The notes under the pieces are model-generated. The model was not told the DNA's origin. It was given only the letters and a program-made list of their open reading frames with translations, and did not search any database. From Lachnospiraceae bacterium (GTDB lineage: Bacteria > Bacillota > Clostridia > Lachnospirales > Lachnospiraceae): a stretch of DNA of 39,527 nt. Position 1 is the first letter of the stretch. Each line of letters starts with the position of its first letter. The position numbers and the translations under genes were made by a program. Positions 1 through 7,191 of this stretch are shown here, one piece after another. Where the stretch lies: NCBI GenBank assembly GCA_016290905.1, contig JAEEVO010000017.1, positions 1 to 39,527 of the forward strand, written 5' to 3'.

Positions 1-2
1 AA

Positions 3-155
3 ATTGCAAGAAACATTCAGGAAACCTTCAGGGAAAGATGTGGGGCAATAACCTGCAAAGATCTTAAGAAAGTTACTGATGGGAAACCTCTGTGTTCCTG
101 TGAAGAGTGTGTCAGGAATGCAGTGCTCATATATGGGGAGATATTTGGTCTGTGA
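3..155 (+). CDS. C-terminal end of a C_GCAxxG_C_C family redox-type protein (5' partial)
   Basis: The open frame runs in from the left edge and ends at TGA 153-155, leaving 50 residues. The visible part has RCGAITCKDL followed by a Cys cluster (LCSCEEC) and the end AVLIYGEIFGL. This resembles the C-terminal part of the C_GCAxxG_C_C family, small cysteine-rich proteins with a probable redox or metal role in anaerobes. The motif that names the family would lie upstream of the window, so the assignment rests on the tail only. No terminator follows directly. Confidence 0.6.
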   Translation: MARNIQETFRERCGAITCKDLKKVTDGKPLCSCEECVRNAVLIYGEIFGL

Positions 156-208
156 TGAATCAAGATACAGCAAGGTTAAGAAGGCTTTGGTCGGTACATA
201 ATGATAAC

Positions 209-235
209 GGGGACGGTTCTTTTGGAACCGTCCCC
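209..235. repeat. Perfect 11-bp inverted repeat, REP-like hairpin
   Basis: GGGGACGGTTC, five loop bases, then GAACCGTCCCC. The GC-rich hairpin stands alone in the intergenic space. From memory, very similar GGGGACGGTTC hairpins occur as dispersed repeats in clostridial genomes, often near REP-associated (Y1/RAYT) transposases. No such gene is in this window. It has no T-run, so it is not a typical intrinsic terminator. Confidence 0.7.
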
Positions 236-253
236 AATGCATTACCAAAGAAT

Positions 254-282
254 AAGATCCTTCGCTAACGCTCAGGATGACA
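254..282. repeat. Dispersed repeat family A, single arm
   Basis: Reads AAGATCCTTCGCTAACGCTC followed by AGGATGACA. Relatives lie at 8083-8161, 10586-10656, 23731-23799 and 31654-31684, always between genes. It belongs to the common TGTCATyCTGAGCGnAGCGAAG type of intergenic repeat seen in many bacterial genomes. Confidence 0.8.
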
Positions 283-316
283 TAAAAAAGCTCATCTTAA
301 AGCCGGAAATAAGACC

Positions 317-763
317 TTAACAGTCCAGATGATAAATGTAATCTCTTTCTGCTATAAGGATTTCATCATAGGCTTCAAGCTTTTTAATAAGCTCGGAGAT
401 GCCTTCTGCATCGGTATCTTCAGCAAGTGATAATGCGTACATGTTTAATTCTTTGTAGTCGTAGAGAATGCTGAGTCCGAGCTTCTTGAAGATTTTTTTG
501 AGCTTCTTCTTTGAAGCGTTTTCCGATACCGATATTATGACGGTGTTCATGCTGTATTCAGGTTCTACGGGGTCTACATCGATCACATCGTCCGAGGATT
601 TATCGGTGAGGTTTACGATATCCGTAATTTCCGCACTGCCGTCCAGACCTTTATATAAATATACCAGTGAATAGTTTACGGGTGCACCGGGGTAAACAAC
701 CTGTGACTCACATAAAATGCAATAATTCGTACCTGCGACAACCTGCTCTGACAGGACTGCCAA
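317..763 (-). CDS. Second half of a split secreted inhibitor: cystatin-like domain plus I9-like C-terminal domain
   Basis: The 148-residue frame begins at a TTG codon with no well-placed ribosome site. The same frame stays open upstream to the poly(A) tract at 812-828, where it encodes AFNKALNNLVGVSYTPL. That matches KKAFKKFVGSDVTPVAYL ahead of the first domain in the 804-1382 frame. Residues 6-13 read EQVVAGTNY, the stefin/cystatin QxVxG loop. The C-terminal half (VIISVSENASKKKLKKIFKK onward, to AERDYIYHLD) looks like an inhibitor-I9/subtilase-propeptide fold; this is by eye and less certain. It is most likely the back half of one gene with 804-1382, separated by a one-base frame difference in the tract. 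If fused, the protein would be about 355 residues. Confidence 0.65.
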   Translation of the reverse strand: MAVLSEQVVAGTNYCILCESQVVYPGAPVNYSLVYLYKGLDGSAEITDIVNLTDKSSDDVIDVDPVEPEYSMNTVIISVSENASKKKLKKIFKKLGLSILYDYKELNMYALSLAEDTDAEGISELIKKLEAYDEILIAERDYIYHLDC

Positions 764-803
764 AGGTGTGTAGGATACTCCAACAAGATTGTTAAGAGCC
801 TTG

Positions 804-1382
804 TTAAAGGCTTTTTTTTTTTTTTTTTATGCTCTTTGAAACCTTGGGACTTGAAGACTGGAACCAACCTCCGGGAAGATCGTTGATATTTGTTTCGACA
901 TCTGTATCAACTATCTCGTTGATGCTTACTTTACCGCTCAGATCTTCGTATATTGAAACTATGCAGAAGTATTCTTTGGCGTTCGGAACAACGGCCTTGA
1001 TCCTGCATAAGTATAAATGGTTGGTGCCGGCTACTACCTGGCTTGCAAGGTAAGCTACGGGTGTTACATCGCTTCCAACAAACTTCTTAAAAGCTTTCTT
1101 AAATATTTTCTTGCGAGTTTTTGTGAGAGTTGGTGTCTTCGCTTTCTGAAAACCGCCGTCAAGTTCAATCTGCTCGGAGATGAGTTCTGCGTCAACCGTA
1201 CCGGTCTCGATACCGTCGGTTGCCGAATACAGGTATTTTCCGCCTGTGGATAATTCTTCGAGTTCTTCGGCAGTGATCGTCACGGTTTCAAAATCCGGCT
1301 TTTCCTCAGCGTGCCCGGCAACGGGACAGGCCAGCATACTTGCTACCATTGCAGCACCTAAAGCATAAACAAATTTTCTCAT
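804..1382 (-). CDS. First half of a split secreted cystatin-like protein
   Basis: 192 residues with a Sec signal peptide (MRKFVYALGAAMVASMLACP, probable cleavage after AGHA). After it comes a segment rich in acidic residues, then a basic KTRKKIFKKAFKKF stretch, then a cystatin-like domain with SQVVAGTNHLYLCR at about residues 114-127. The QxVxG loop is the papain-binding loop of cystatins, so an extracellular cysteine-protease inhibitor is the best guess. The frame ends SIKKKKKSL and stops just after a 17-A run. With one A fewer it would read into the second cystatin-like domain at 317-763. The start has a good site (AGGAGG, 9 bases upstream). Confidence 0.7.
   Translation of the reverse strand: MRKFVYALGAAMVASMLACPVAGHAEEKPDFETVTITAEELEELSTGGKYLYSATDGIETGTVDAELISEQIELDGGFQKAKTPTLTKTRKKIFKKAFKKFVGSDVTPVAYLASQVVAGTNHLYLCRIKAVVPNAKEYFCIVSIYEDLSGKVSINEIVDTDVETNINDLPGGWFQSSSPKVSKSIKKKKKSL
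812..828 (-). other. 17-nt poly(A) tract (T17 on the + strand) at the frame break
   Basis: The run of 17 T on the + strand reads as 17 A in the coding direction, after AGC AT. With 17 A the frame gives IKKKKKSL and a stop. With 16 A it gives IKKKKKAFNKALNNL and fuses the two domains. Homopolymers of this length are prone to replication slippage, transcriptional slippage and sequencing error; the sequence alone cannot separate these. Confidence 0.85.
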
Positions 1383-1405
1383 TACTAAAATCCTCCTGTG
1401 TTTAT

Positions 1406-1422
1406 GTCAGTTATAATCTGAC
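1406..1422. promoter_or_regulatory. Dyad GTCAG-N7-CTGAC containing a -10-like core
   Basis: The arms GTCAG and CTGAC flank TTATAAT. The centre reads TATAAT on + and TATAAC on -, and lies 24-40 bases upstream of the inhibitor start at 1382. It could be the -10 region and operator of the inhibitor gene, but no good -35 was found on either strand. Confidence 0.4.
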
Positions 1423-1497
1423 TTCTTTGTTTTTTTATTGTTTTCAGATATTAGACGACGTGGAACCGGACCGGGTTCCGAAATTTTTAAACAGCTA

Positions 1498-1526
1498 TTG
1501 AAGAACAGCTGTAAAAATGATATACT
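1498..1526 (+). promoter_or_regulatory. Sigma-A promoter for the secreted FnIII-HAD gene
   Basis: TTGAAG (1498-1503), 17-bp spacer, TATACT (1521-1526), 35 bases upstream of the ATG at 1561. The -35 lies inside a dyad ACAGCT-N10-AGCTGT (1491-1512), a possible operator. A near-palindrome GGAACCGGACCGGGTTCC sits just upstream at 1462-1479. Confidence 0.75.
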
Positions 1527-1560
1527 TTTACCAATAATAAGGAAAGGAGAGATTTTGAAA

Positions 1561-2973
1561 ATGAATAAGATTTTTAAGAAATTCAGTGTCGGTTTGTTGG
1601 CAGTTCTAATGGTTTTGAATGTAGCATTCTTTGATGCTGCCGATGTAGAAGCGGGTGTTATGAAGCAAACTCCGGTTCTGTTTTCTTCAAATGAAGCAAC
1701 GGATCAGGTTTCGGTTGCCAAGCCGGGGATTTCGGTAGCAACTGACGGTGATACGGTAACTCTAACCATTAAAAAAACAGAAGGCGCGGAAGGCTATTTT
1801 ATTTACGCAAGAACCAAGGGTACAAAAGAATATGAATTGGTAGGAGAGTTGAATAAAGCCGGAACAAGGAAAAGAAAGTTTACTATATCCGGTCTTTCAA
1901 ACGGCACATACTACATAAAGGTACAGGCATATGCCGGAACCGCAGCTTCTCAGTTCAGTAAGACAAAAAAGGCAGTAATAAACGTATCCAAGGTTGATGT
2001 TCATGCCGAACTGCTTTCATCATGGGAAGAGGATGCTCCCGCAAAGCAGGCAATAGTATCATATGTGGAAGCCATAACGGATGAAACAAACAAGGATTAT
2101 ATACCTGTCGAGAACCGTATAGCAGTGTTTGATATGGACGGTACGGTATACTGTGAGACGGATCCGAACTATTTCGACCATTTGCTTCTTGCATACCGTG
2201 TTCTGGAAGACGAAAACTATAAAGATATCGCTTCTGAATTTGAAAAGAAGGTAGCAAACGATGTTCTTTATATGAACGAAACAGGCAAGGAACCCCAGAA
2301 TATGTCCGTAAACCACGGAACAGCCGTGGCGTCGTCTTTTAAGGGCTTTACACCTGATGAATTTTATAATTACATCGCAGAGTATAAAAAGACTCCTATG
2401 AACAGCTATTCTAACATGACTTTGGGTGAAGCATTCTACGAACCCATGCTTCAGATAATCGATTTCCTGCAGGCAAACGACTTTAAGGTATATATAGTAA
2501 GCGGCACGGACAGGTTCATAGTGAGGGGGCTTTTGAAGGATTCAAAACTCAACCTTCCCAACAGTCAGCTTATAGGTTCGGATGTGACTCTTGTTTCGGA
2601 CAATCAGGGTGATACCGACGGTCTCAACTATGTATTTACCGATAAGGACAAAGTAGTATTCGGCGGTGAATTTATAGTAAAGAACCTTAAGATGAACAAA
2701 GTAACCGTTATCGTTCAGGAGATAGGCATACAGCCCGTTCTGTCATTCGGTAACAGCACCGGAGACGCCAGCATGGCCGAGTACGTTACTACAAATAACA
2801 AGTACAAGAGTCTTGCCTTCATGCTCTGCTGTGACGATACAGAGCGTGAGAACGGAAACGTTGAGAAGGCAAACAAGATGTACTCACTTTGTGAGCAGTA
2901 TGACTGGGTACCCGTATCCATGAAGAATGACTGGAAGACCATATACGGCGAAGGCGTAGAGAAGATAAAGTAA
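1561..2973 (+). CDS. Secreted HAD-superfamily phosphatase with N-terminal FnIII-like domain
   Basis: 470 residues from ATG 1561, chosen because GGAAAGGAGAG lies just upstream and a signal peptide follows directly (residues 1-31, ending DVEAG). Residues about 55-150 form a fibronectin-type-III-like beta domain (GLSNGTYYIKVQAY). The HAD domain follows: motif I DMDGT with nucleophile D191 and general acid D193, motif II Ser in VSGTDR (S314), and motif IV GNSTGDASM with D402. It should hydrolyse a phosphate ester outside the cell; the substrate is unknown. It resembles the phosphoserine-phosphatase-like branch. The next gene's promoter overlaps its stop codon, so the two need not be an operon. 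Confidence 0.85.
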   Translation: MNKIFKKFSVGLLAVLMVLNVAFFDAADVEAGVMKQTPVLFSSNEATDQVSVAKPGISVATDGDTVTLTIKKTEGAEGYFIYARTKGTKEYELVGELNKAGTRKRKFTISGLSNGTYYIKVQAYAGTAASQFSKTKKAVINVSKVDVHAELLSSWEEDAPAKQAIVSYVEAITDETNKDYIPVENRIAVFDMDGTVYCETDPNYFDHLLLAYRVLEDENYKDIASEFEKKVANDVLYMNETGKEPQNMSVNHGTAVASSFKGFTPDEFYNYIAEYKKTPMNSYSNMTLGEAFYEPMLQIIDFLQANDFKVYIVSGTDRFIVRGLLKDSKLNLPNSQLIGSDVTLVSDNQGDTDGLNYVFTDKDKVVFGGEFIVKNLKMNKVTVIVQEIGIQPVLSFGNSTGDASMAEYVTTNNKYKSLAFMLCCDDTERENGNVEKANKMYSLCEQYDWVPVSMKNDWKTIYGEGVEKIK

Positions 2974-3002
2974 TTGTATTCTTCGGATTTTTGTGGTACA
3001 AT
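2974..3002 (+). promoter_or_regulatory. Sigma-A promoter for the YD-repeat protein
   Basis: TTGTAT (2974-2979), 17-bp spacer, TACAAT (2997-3002). The -35 begins immediately after the preceding TAA stop. The ATG lies 33 bases after the -10. Confidence 0.7.
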
Positions 3003-3035
3003 GACATACAAAAGTAACGGAAAGGAGCTTGCAAT

Positions 3036-4220
3036 ATGAAAACAAAAACAAACAAGATATTTATTAAAACGGCTGTAGCACTCATGTTCGTGCTGTTTGC
3101 CGTTATCTTCGCCGGGAAAAACGACGCAGAGGCTAAAACCACCGATGTAGTTCGTGTTTCTACTCAGAAGGAACTGAACGCAGCTATGAAAAATGCGGAT
3201 GTCGGAACTATAATACTCAGATCTCAGATGTATGGCAGGATTACTATCAAGCGTTCTAAGGCAGCTGCTGAGAAATTCCTGATCGTCGACATGCCGAATG
3301 CTTTAATCGAAAATAAGGCGGTATTTGCTGAAATAGGTATAATAAGAGCCGGAAATTATATTGAAAGCGTTTCGGGAAACAAGATAGTTACTTCTTCCGA
3401 TGCTGTAAGGGGCACTTTTTTCGTAAATAAAGGCAAAAAGATCAAAAGTCTCAAGATACAAAGTGCCTACGGAGATCTTGATTACAGTTATATTTTAAGA
3501 AAGGGTGCCAAAATAAAGGAAGTAAGTTATGTTTATGTCGGAAACGACGCTCCTGTTGAGAGTGCTTACAATAAGAGTAAAAGAACACTTACGTTAGCGT
3601 TTACGGATTCTGCCGACTGCAGCCGCTCTTTTACGGTAAAATATGACAAAAGCGGGCGTGTGACAAGGTTTACCTGTGATTCAAACTGGGTGGAATACAG
3701 TTGTGATTACAAGTTTAAATATGATTCTGACGGAAACATTACAAAAAGAACCGGAAAAGATAATGAGAGCGGAAAGTTTACCGAAACGGTTACTTATTCC
3801 GACGGTAAGAAGCAGAAAGATGTTTTCGAAGGCGCGTATCGTTCAACCCTGCAGATTTATTTTTATGATGAAGACGGAAATTTGATAAAAGTTGAGATCA
3901 CCGGAAAAGATCAGATGGATGGCGAGCCCTTTGATATAGGTTACATCAATGAATATGAATATGATAATGACGGACATCAGACCTACGCAAGATGGGAGGA
4001 TACAGAAACCGGCAATTTCATAGAATATGATTATATTTATAACAAAAAGGAATTCCTGATTAAAAGCATAGGTAACAATTCGGGAAGCGAAACTGTTTAT
4101 ACATATGAATACAACAAGGCAGGAGATCTGCTTAAGGCAAGCAATACCAACGAAGGAACTACCCTTACCACAACCTATGAATATGACAATCTTGGAAATT
4201 TCTTAAAGTCATATTCATAA
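3036..4220 (+). CDS. Secreted protein with YD-type repeats, function unknown
   Basis: 394 residues with a signal peptide (MKTKTNKIFIKTAVALMFVL..., ending DAEAK). The start is supported by GGAAAGGAG upstream. Residues about 40-110 (ELNAAMKNADVGTIILRS...) look like a short beta-solenoid segment. From about residue 190 to the end there are imperfect Y-x-YD-x-x-G-N units (FKYDSDGNI, YFYDEDGNL, YEYDNDGH, YEYNKAGDL, YEYDNLGNF) like those of RHS/YD proteins. There is no RHS core or toxin tail, so it is more likely a small surface beta protein than a polymorphic toxin. A strong terminator follows. Confidence 0.75.
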   Translation: MKTKTNKIFIKTAVALMFVLFAVIFAGKNDAEAKTTDVVRVSTQKELNAAMKNADVGTIILRSQMYGRITIKRSKAAAEKFLIVDMPNALIENKAVFAEIGIIRAGNYIESVSGNKIVTSSDAVRGTFFVNKGKKIKSLKIQSAYGDLDYSYILRKGAKIKEVSYVYVGNDAPVESAYNKSKRTLTLAFTDSADCSRSFTVKYDKSGRVTRFTCDSNWVEYSCDYKFKYDSDGNITKRTGKDNESGKFTETVTYSDGKKQKDVFEGAYRSTLQIYFYDEDGNLIKVEITGKDQMDGEPFDIGYINEYEYDNDGHQTYARWEDTETGNFIEYDYIYNKKEFLIKSIGNNSGSETVYTYEYNKAGDLLKASNTNEGTTLTTTYEYDNLGNFLKSYS

Positions 4221-4247
4221 GTTCAATCGGATTTCACAGATAACGTA

Positions 4248-4287
4248 AAAAACGGAAGAGTGCAGAAAAACTGCCTCTTCCGTTTTT
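4248..4287. terminator. Bidirectional intrinsic terminator
   Basis: AAAACGGAAGAG-T-GCAG, loop AAAAA, CTGC-CTCTTCCGTTTTT. The stem has one bulge and is flanked by A and T runs, so it serves both the gene ending at 4220 (+) and the convergent gene ending at 4303 (-). Confidence 0.9.
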
Positions 4288-4302
4288 GGTGTGATAAATA
4301 TT

Positions 4303-5718
4303 TTATTTTACCCTGCCGGTTAGGATCTCACTGATCTTCTGACCGTTTGTAAGAGTTACGATAATCTTGATCTTAAATGTACCTACGGACTTCCCTTTAA
4401 TCTCACCTAAGGAATATACTCCCATACGATCCTTGTCGGTACATGAGTCGGTGATCTTTACGTTGGATTTTCCGGAAATGATCTTGTATGAAACAGATTT
4501 GATAAGATCGCCCTTGTTTTTGAAGAAAGATACTTCTATACAGTTGTAATGTCCCTTTCTGACATTTAATGAATAATTGTCAAATATTATATACTCGACA
4601 ATATCATCCCATGAATATTGTCCTTTTTTATTGTCGGAATTATCTTTGTCCTTATCCTTGTCTTTATCTTTATCCTTATCGTTGTCTTTGTTATCCTTTG
4701 AGGTATCGTCGTTTTTATCTTTACCGTTGTCCTTTGAATCCGTATCTTTACCGGAGCCTGAAGATCCGCTGTAAGCGGGATTTCCTATGGTGACGGTTTT
4801 ATTTACGTCACTCATTGTTTTGTAATTGAAGGCTTTTTTTGCTATAGGGAATGCATTTGAATATTCCGAAGATTTTAAAGGATCGTCAAGCGTATGCTTT
4901 TCGGAAGGATCGGCAGAATCAAAGTCGGAGCTTCCCATCAGGAAATAATCGTAACAGTATTCCGCACGGCTGTCTTCCGGAGCATCATCAAATGTGAGAT
5001 CGACATAGTACCACTTGTCGCCTAAAGCAACGATATTCCATGCATGTCCTCCGGAATCTCTTCCCGTACCGGCGGTTCCGCCTATGACCTTACATGGTAC
5101 TCCGGCTTCAACCAAAAGCTTATACATACATAAAGCATAGGAGTTACAGAGAGCCTTGCCGTTCGTTATCGCTCCGTACATGGTGGATTCGATATCTTTA
5201 CCGGTATAAGAATACGTGATCAGTTCACATACATAATCGTGGACTGCCATAACCTTCTCATAATTACTGAGACCGTCTAATTTTAGCTTTGAAAGAATAC
5301 CCGGAACCTTTTCGTTGACCTTTTTGGTCTGGGACAGTGTCTCGTAATATTTCAGGTTAAAGTATATGGTGTCGTTCTTATAATACAATTTATGTTTCCC
5401 GGAGTAAAAATCGAGGTTATATGCCAGATAATCGGCGTCATCCGAGGTGGTCGGATCGTCACAGATTACAAGCTCTTTAAAGAAAAAAGAGAAATAGTCA
5501 TCATTTACGACATATTCAATATCCTTTTTGGGGCCTGTATACTTTACGGAAAAACTCTCTTTGCGTTCAGTTCCGTATTTGTTCACGATAACCGCAAGCT
5601 CGTTCAGATTTGATGCTGTAGCGTCGGCAGCTTTAGCTTCGGCAGGTGCTGTGAACAGTGTTATGGATAAACAAATGGCAATCAGAGGTAGAAAATATCT
5701 TAATATTTTGTTTCTCAT
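4303..5718 (-). CDS. Secreted transglutaminase-like (papain-fold) protein
   Basis: 471 residues with a signal peptide ending near APAEAKAAD. The transglutaminase-core domain spans about residues 140-260 with a complete Cys-His-Asp triad: C191 in GKALCNSYAL, H225 in GGHAWNIV and D240 in YYVDLTFDD. Such domains act as cell-wall or protein peptidases, or as cross-linking enzymes. A low-complexity Lys-Asp linker follows at about 315-365 (KDKDKDKDKD), then a C-terminal beta domain of about 100 residues resembling Ig-like surface modules. The protein is probably exported and anchored through this tail. GGAGA precedes the ATG. Confidence 0.85.
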   Translation of the reverse strand: MRNKILRYFLPLIAICLSITLFTAPAEAKAADATASNLNELAVIVNKYGTERKESFSVKYTGPKKDIEYVVNDDYFSFFFKELVICDDPTTSDDADYLAYNLDFYSGKHKLYYKNDTIYFNLKYYETLSQTKKVNEKVPGILSKLKLDGLSNYEKVMAVHDYVCELITYSYTGKDIESTMYGAITNGKALCNSYALCMYKLLVEAGVPCKVIGGTAGTGRDSGGHAWNIVALGDKWYYVDLTFDDAPEDSRAEYCYDYFLMGSSDFDSADPSEKHTLDDPLKSSEYSNAFPIAKKAFNYKTMSDVNKTVTIGNPAYSGSSGSGKDTDSKDNGKDKNDDTSKDNKDNDKDKDKDKDKDKDNSDNKKGQYSWDDIVEYIIFDNYSLNVRKGHYNCIEVSFFKNKGDLIKSVSYKIISGKSNVKITDSCTDKDRMGVYSLGEIKGKSVGTFKIKIIVTLTNGQKISEILTGRVK

Positions 5719-5790
5719 GATAAATCACGTCTCCTTTTATAGTTTCATTTCCGGACGTAAAATGCCGGAGCATTTTAATGCCGGTATCAA

Positions 5791-5819
5791 ATTATACCAT
5801 TTTTTATATCAAAAGACAA
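5791..5819 (-). promoter_or_regulatory. Sigma-A promoter for the transglutaminase-like gene, overlapped by a palindrome
   Basis: Read on the minus strand: TTGTCT (5819-5814), 17-bp spacer, TATAAT (5796-5791). The perfect 16-bp palindrome AAAAGACAAGTCTTTT at 5811-5826 covers the -35, as expected for an operator. Confidence 0.75.
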
Positions 5820-5837
5820 GTCTTTTCATTTTCACGG

Positions 5838-6056
5838 CTATTGCTTCTTTTGTTTATTTCCGACTTTTATGATCAACCATCCTATTATTAAGCAGATCAC
5901 CAATATACCGGCCGCCGTTGCGGCTATGGTAAGCGTTACCGTTGTTATACCGAATCCGAATATTACCGATAACAGCGACGCTATTAAGGAAAGCGTACAT
6001 GCACCGCCTGCTATCGTTATTATCACTCCTAAGAAATGAATAATATGAGTTTTCAT
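5838..6056 (-). CDS. Small membrane protein with two transmembrane helices
   Basis: 72 residues with two hydrophobic segments (about 8-32 and 38-64) and a basic tail GNKQKKQ. The ATG is preceded by AAAAAAGGA. No family recognised. It has its own promoter just upstream and lies in the same direction as the transglutaminase-like gene, which has a separate promoter. Confidence 0.6.
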   Translation of the reverse strand: MKTHIIHFLGVIITIAGGACTLSLIASLLSVIFGFGITTVTLTIAATAAGILVICLIIGWLIIKVGNKQKKQ

Positions 6057-6109
6057 GCTTTAATCCTTTTTTATGTCTGTATTTTTTTAGAACCGGGTCT
6101 CGTCAGGAA

Positions 6110-6138
6110 ATTCTATCATAAATCTTCACGGTCCGCAA
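6110..6138 (-). promoter_or_regulatory. Promoter for the small membrane protein
   Basis: On the minus strand: TTGCGG (6138-6133), 17-bp spacer, TAGAAT (6115-6110), about 54 bases before the ATG at 6056. Confidence 0.55.
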
Positions 6139-6155
6139 CATTTTTGTGTTTATGA

Positions 6156-6215
6156 GAAAATGTGAGCATCATATTGTTACCGGGAAAACGATGAAGGCGT
6201 TTTCTCGGTGACATT
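6156..6215. repeat. Dispersed repeat family B, copy 1
   Basis: Sixty bases matching 33080-33140 with a handful of substitutions. The core is an imperfect palindrome: GTTACCGGGAAAACG, ATGAAG, GCGTTTTCTCGGTGAC. Only these two copies are in the window. Confidence 0.8.
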
Positions 6216-6252
6216 GCCTGGCGTGAGAAAGGCATTAAACCCCTCTACGTGA

Positions 6253-6281
6253 TTGACAGTCATATGCCCAAGTGATATAAT
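6253..6281 (+). promoter_or_regulatory. Full-consensus sigma-A promoter
   Basis: TTGACA (6253-6258), 17-bp spacer, TATAAT (6276-6281), 66 bases upstream of the hydrolase ATG. It is a perfect match to consensus, so the hydrolase-PARG pair is probably well transcribed unless repressed. Confidence 0.9.
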
Positions 6282-6347
6282 ATCAAAGAAGATAATACGT
6301 TTTTCAATAGGATAAATTGTTATAAAAAACAAGGAGAAGCCTTATAT

Positions 6348-7178
6348 ATGAGTCATATAAGAATAAATGACAAAGTAAACTTGTTTTATGAAGAGTACGG
6401 ACAGGGCGATGACTATATCCTGTCTGCCCAGGTCGGTTTTTATCCTAAGGGAATGCAGCAGAAGATGGCTGAAATGGGGTATCACGTGTATTGCATCACC
6501 CTGCGCGGATTTGCCCCTTCGTCTTATGTGGAGGAGGATTACGGAGAAGACTGGTATAACGTGTTTGCGGATGATGTGGTAAGGGTTGCGGATGCTCTTG
6601 GAATAGACAGGTTTACATATATGGGGGCTTCGCACGGAGCCGGTGTCGGCTGGCATCTCATGTTAAGACACCCTGAAAGAGTACTTTCCTTTATTGCAGT
6701 GGTTGCCGGTCCGCATAGTCTTAAGGAAGGAACCATGTCTTACCGGCAGATGCTGGAGCAGGGTATAATCAAGTGCCCACCGCCGTTTGACCCCGAGATT
6801 GATAACGATCCGGCAAGGACGCTCAGGCGTGAACGCAGGGCCGAACATATCAGCCATAACGCCCCTCCCGATCCGAAGGAAAAGGCTATAGACTACGGAA
6901 GACCTCTTATGGGACTTAAGACCGAAGAAAGGCTGCAGGAGGAGCTTAAGAAGATTACGGTTCCTACGCTGCTTATCGGAGGAACGGAAGATCCGATAAG
7001 CAAGATGGAGCTTATGATGCGGACAGCGGAATGCCTTCCGCATTGCAAGCTTGTCATATACTCCAACTGCGGTCACAATATCGATACGGATATTATTGAA
7101 GAGGTTACCGATGAAGCCGACCGCTTCATAAAAACAGTCAGGGAAACCGGACGCTGGTACAGAAAGGTTGAAGAGTAA
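6348..7178 (+). CDS. Alpha/beta-fold hydrolase
   Basis: 276 residues, no signal peptide, so cytoplasmic. It has the nucleophile elbow GASHGAG with S95, an acid in GGTEDP (D215) and the catalytic His in NCGHNID (H243), the full Ser-Asp-His triad of the family. The substrate cannot be read from the sequence; esterase, lactonase or C-C hydrolase are all possible. AAGGAG precedes the ATG. The stop codon lies inside the ribosome site of the next gene, so the two are a translationally linked operon. Confidence 0.85.
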   Translation: MSHIRINDKVNLFYEEYGQGDDYILSAQVGFYPKGMQQKMAEMGYHVYCITLRGFAPSSYVEEDYGEDWYNVFADDVVRVADALGIDRFTYMGASHGAGVGWHLMLRHPERVLSFIAVVAGPHSLKEGTMSYRQMLEQGIIKCPPPFDPEIDNDPARTLRRERRAEHISHNAPPDPKEKAIDYGRPLMGLKTEERLQEELKKITVPTLLIGGTEDPISKMELMMRTAECLPHCKLVIYSNCGHNIDTDIIEEVTDEADRFIKTVRETGRWYRKVEE

Positions 7179-7191
7179 GGAGGATAGGATT

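Noticed and set aside
1438-1560. Longer N-terminus for the FnIII-HAD protein
   Set aside because: It would run across the promoter and ribosome site, and put the signal peptide in the middle of the protein.
4640-4700. Period-6 low-complexity DNA
   Set aside because: It is the coding sequence of the Lys-Asp linker in the transglutaminase-like protein, not a separate element.
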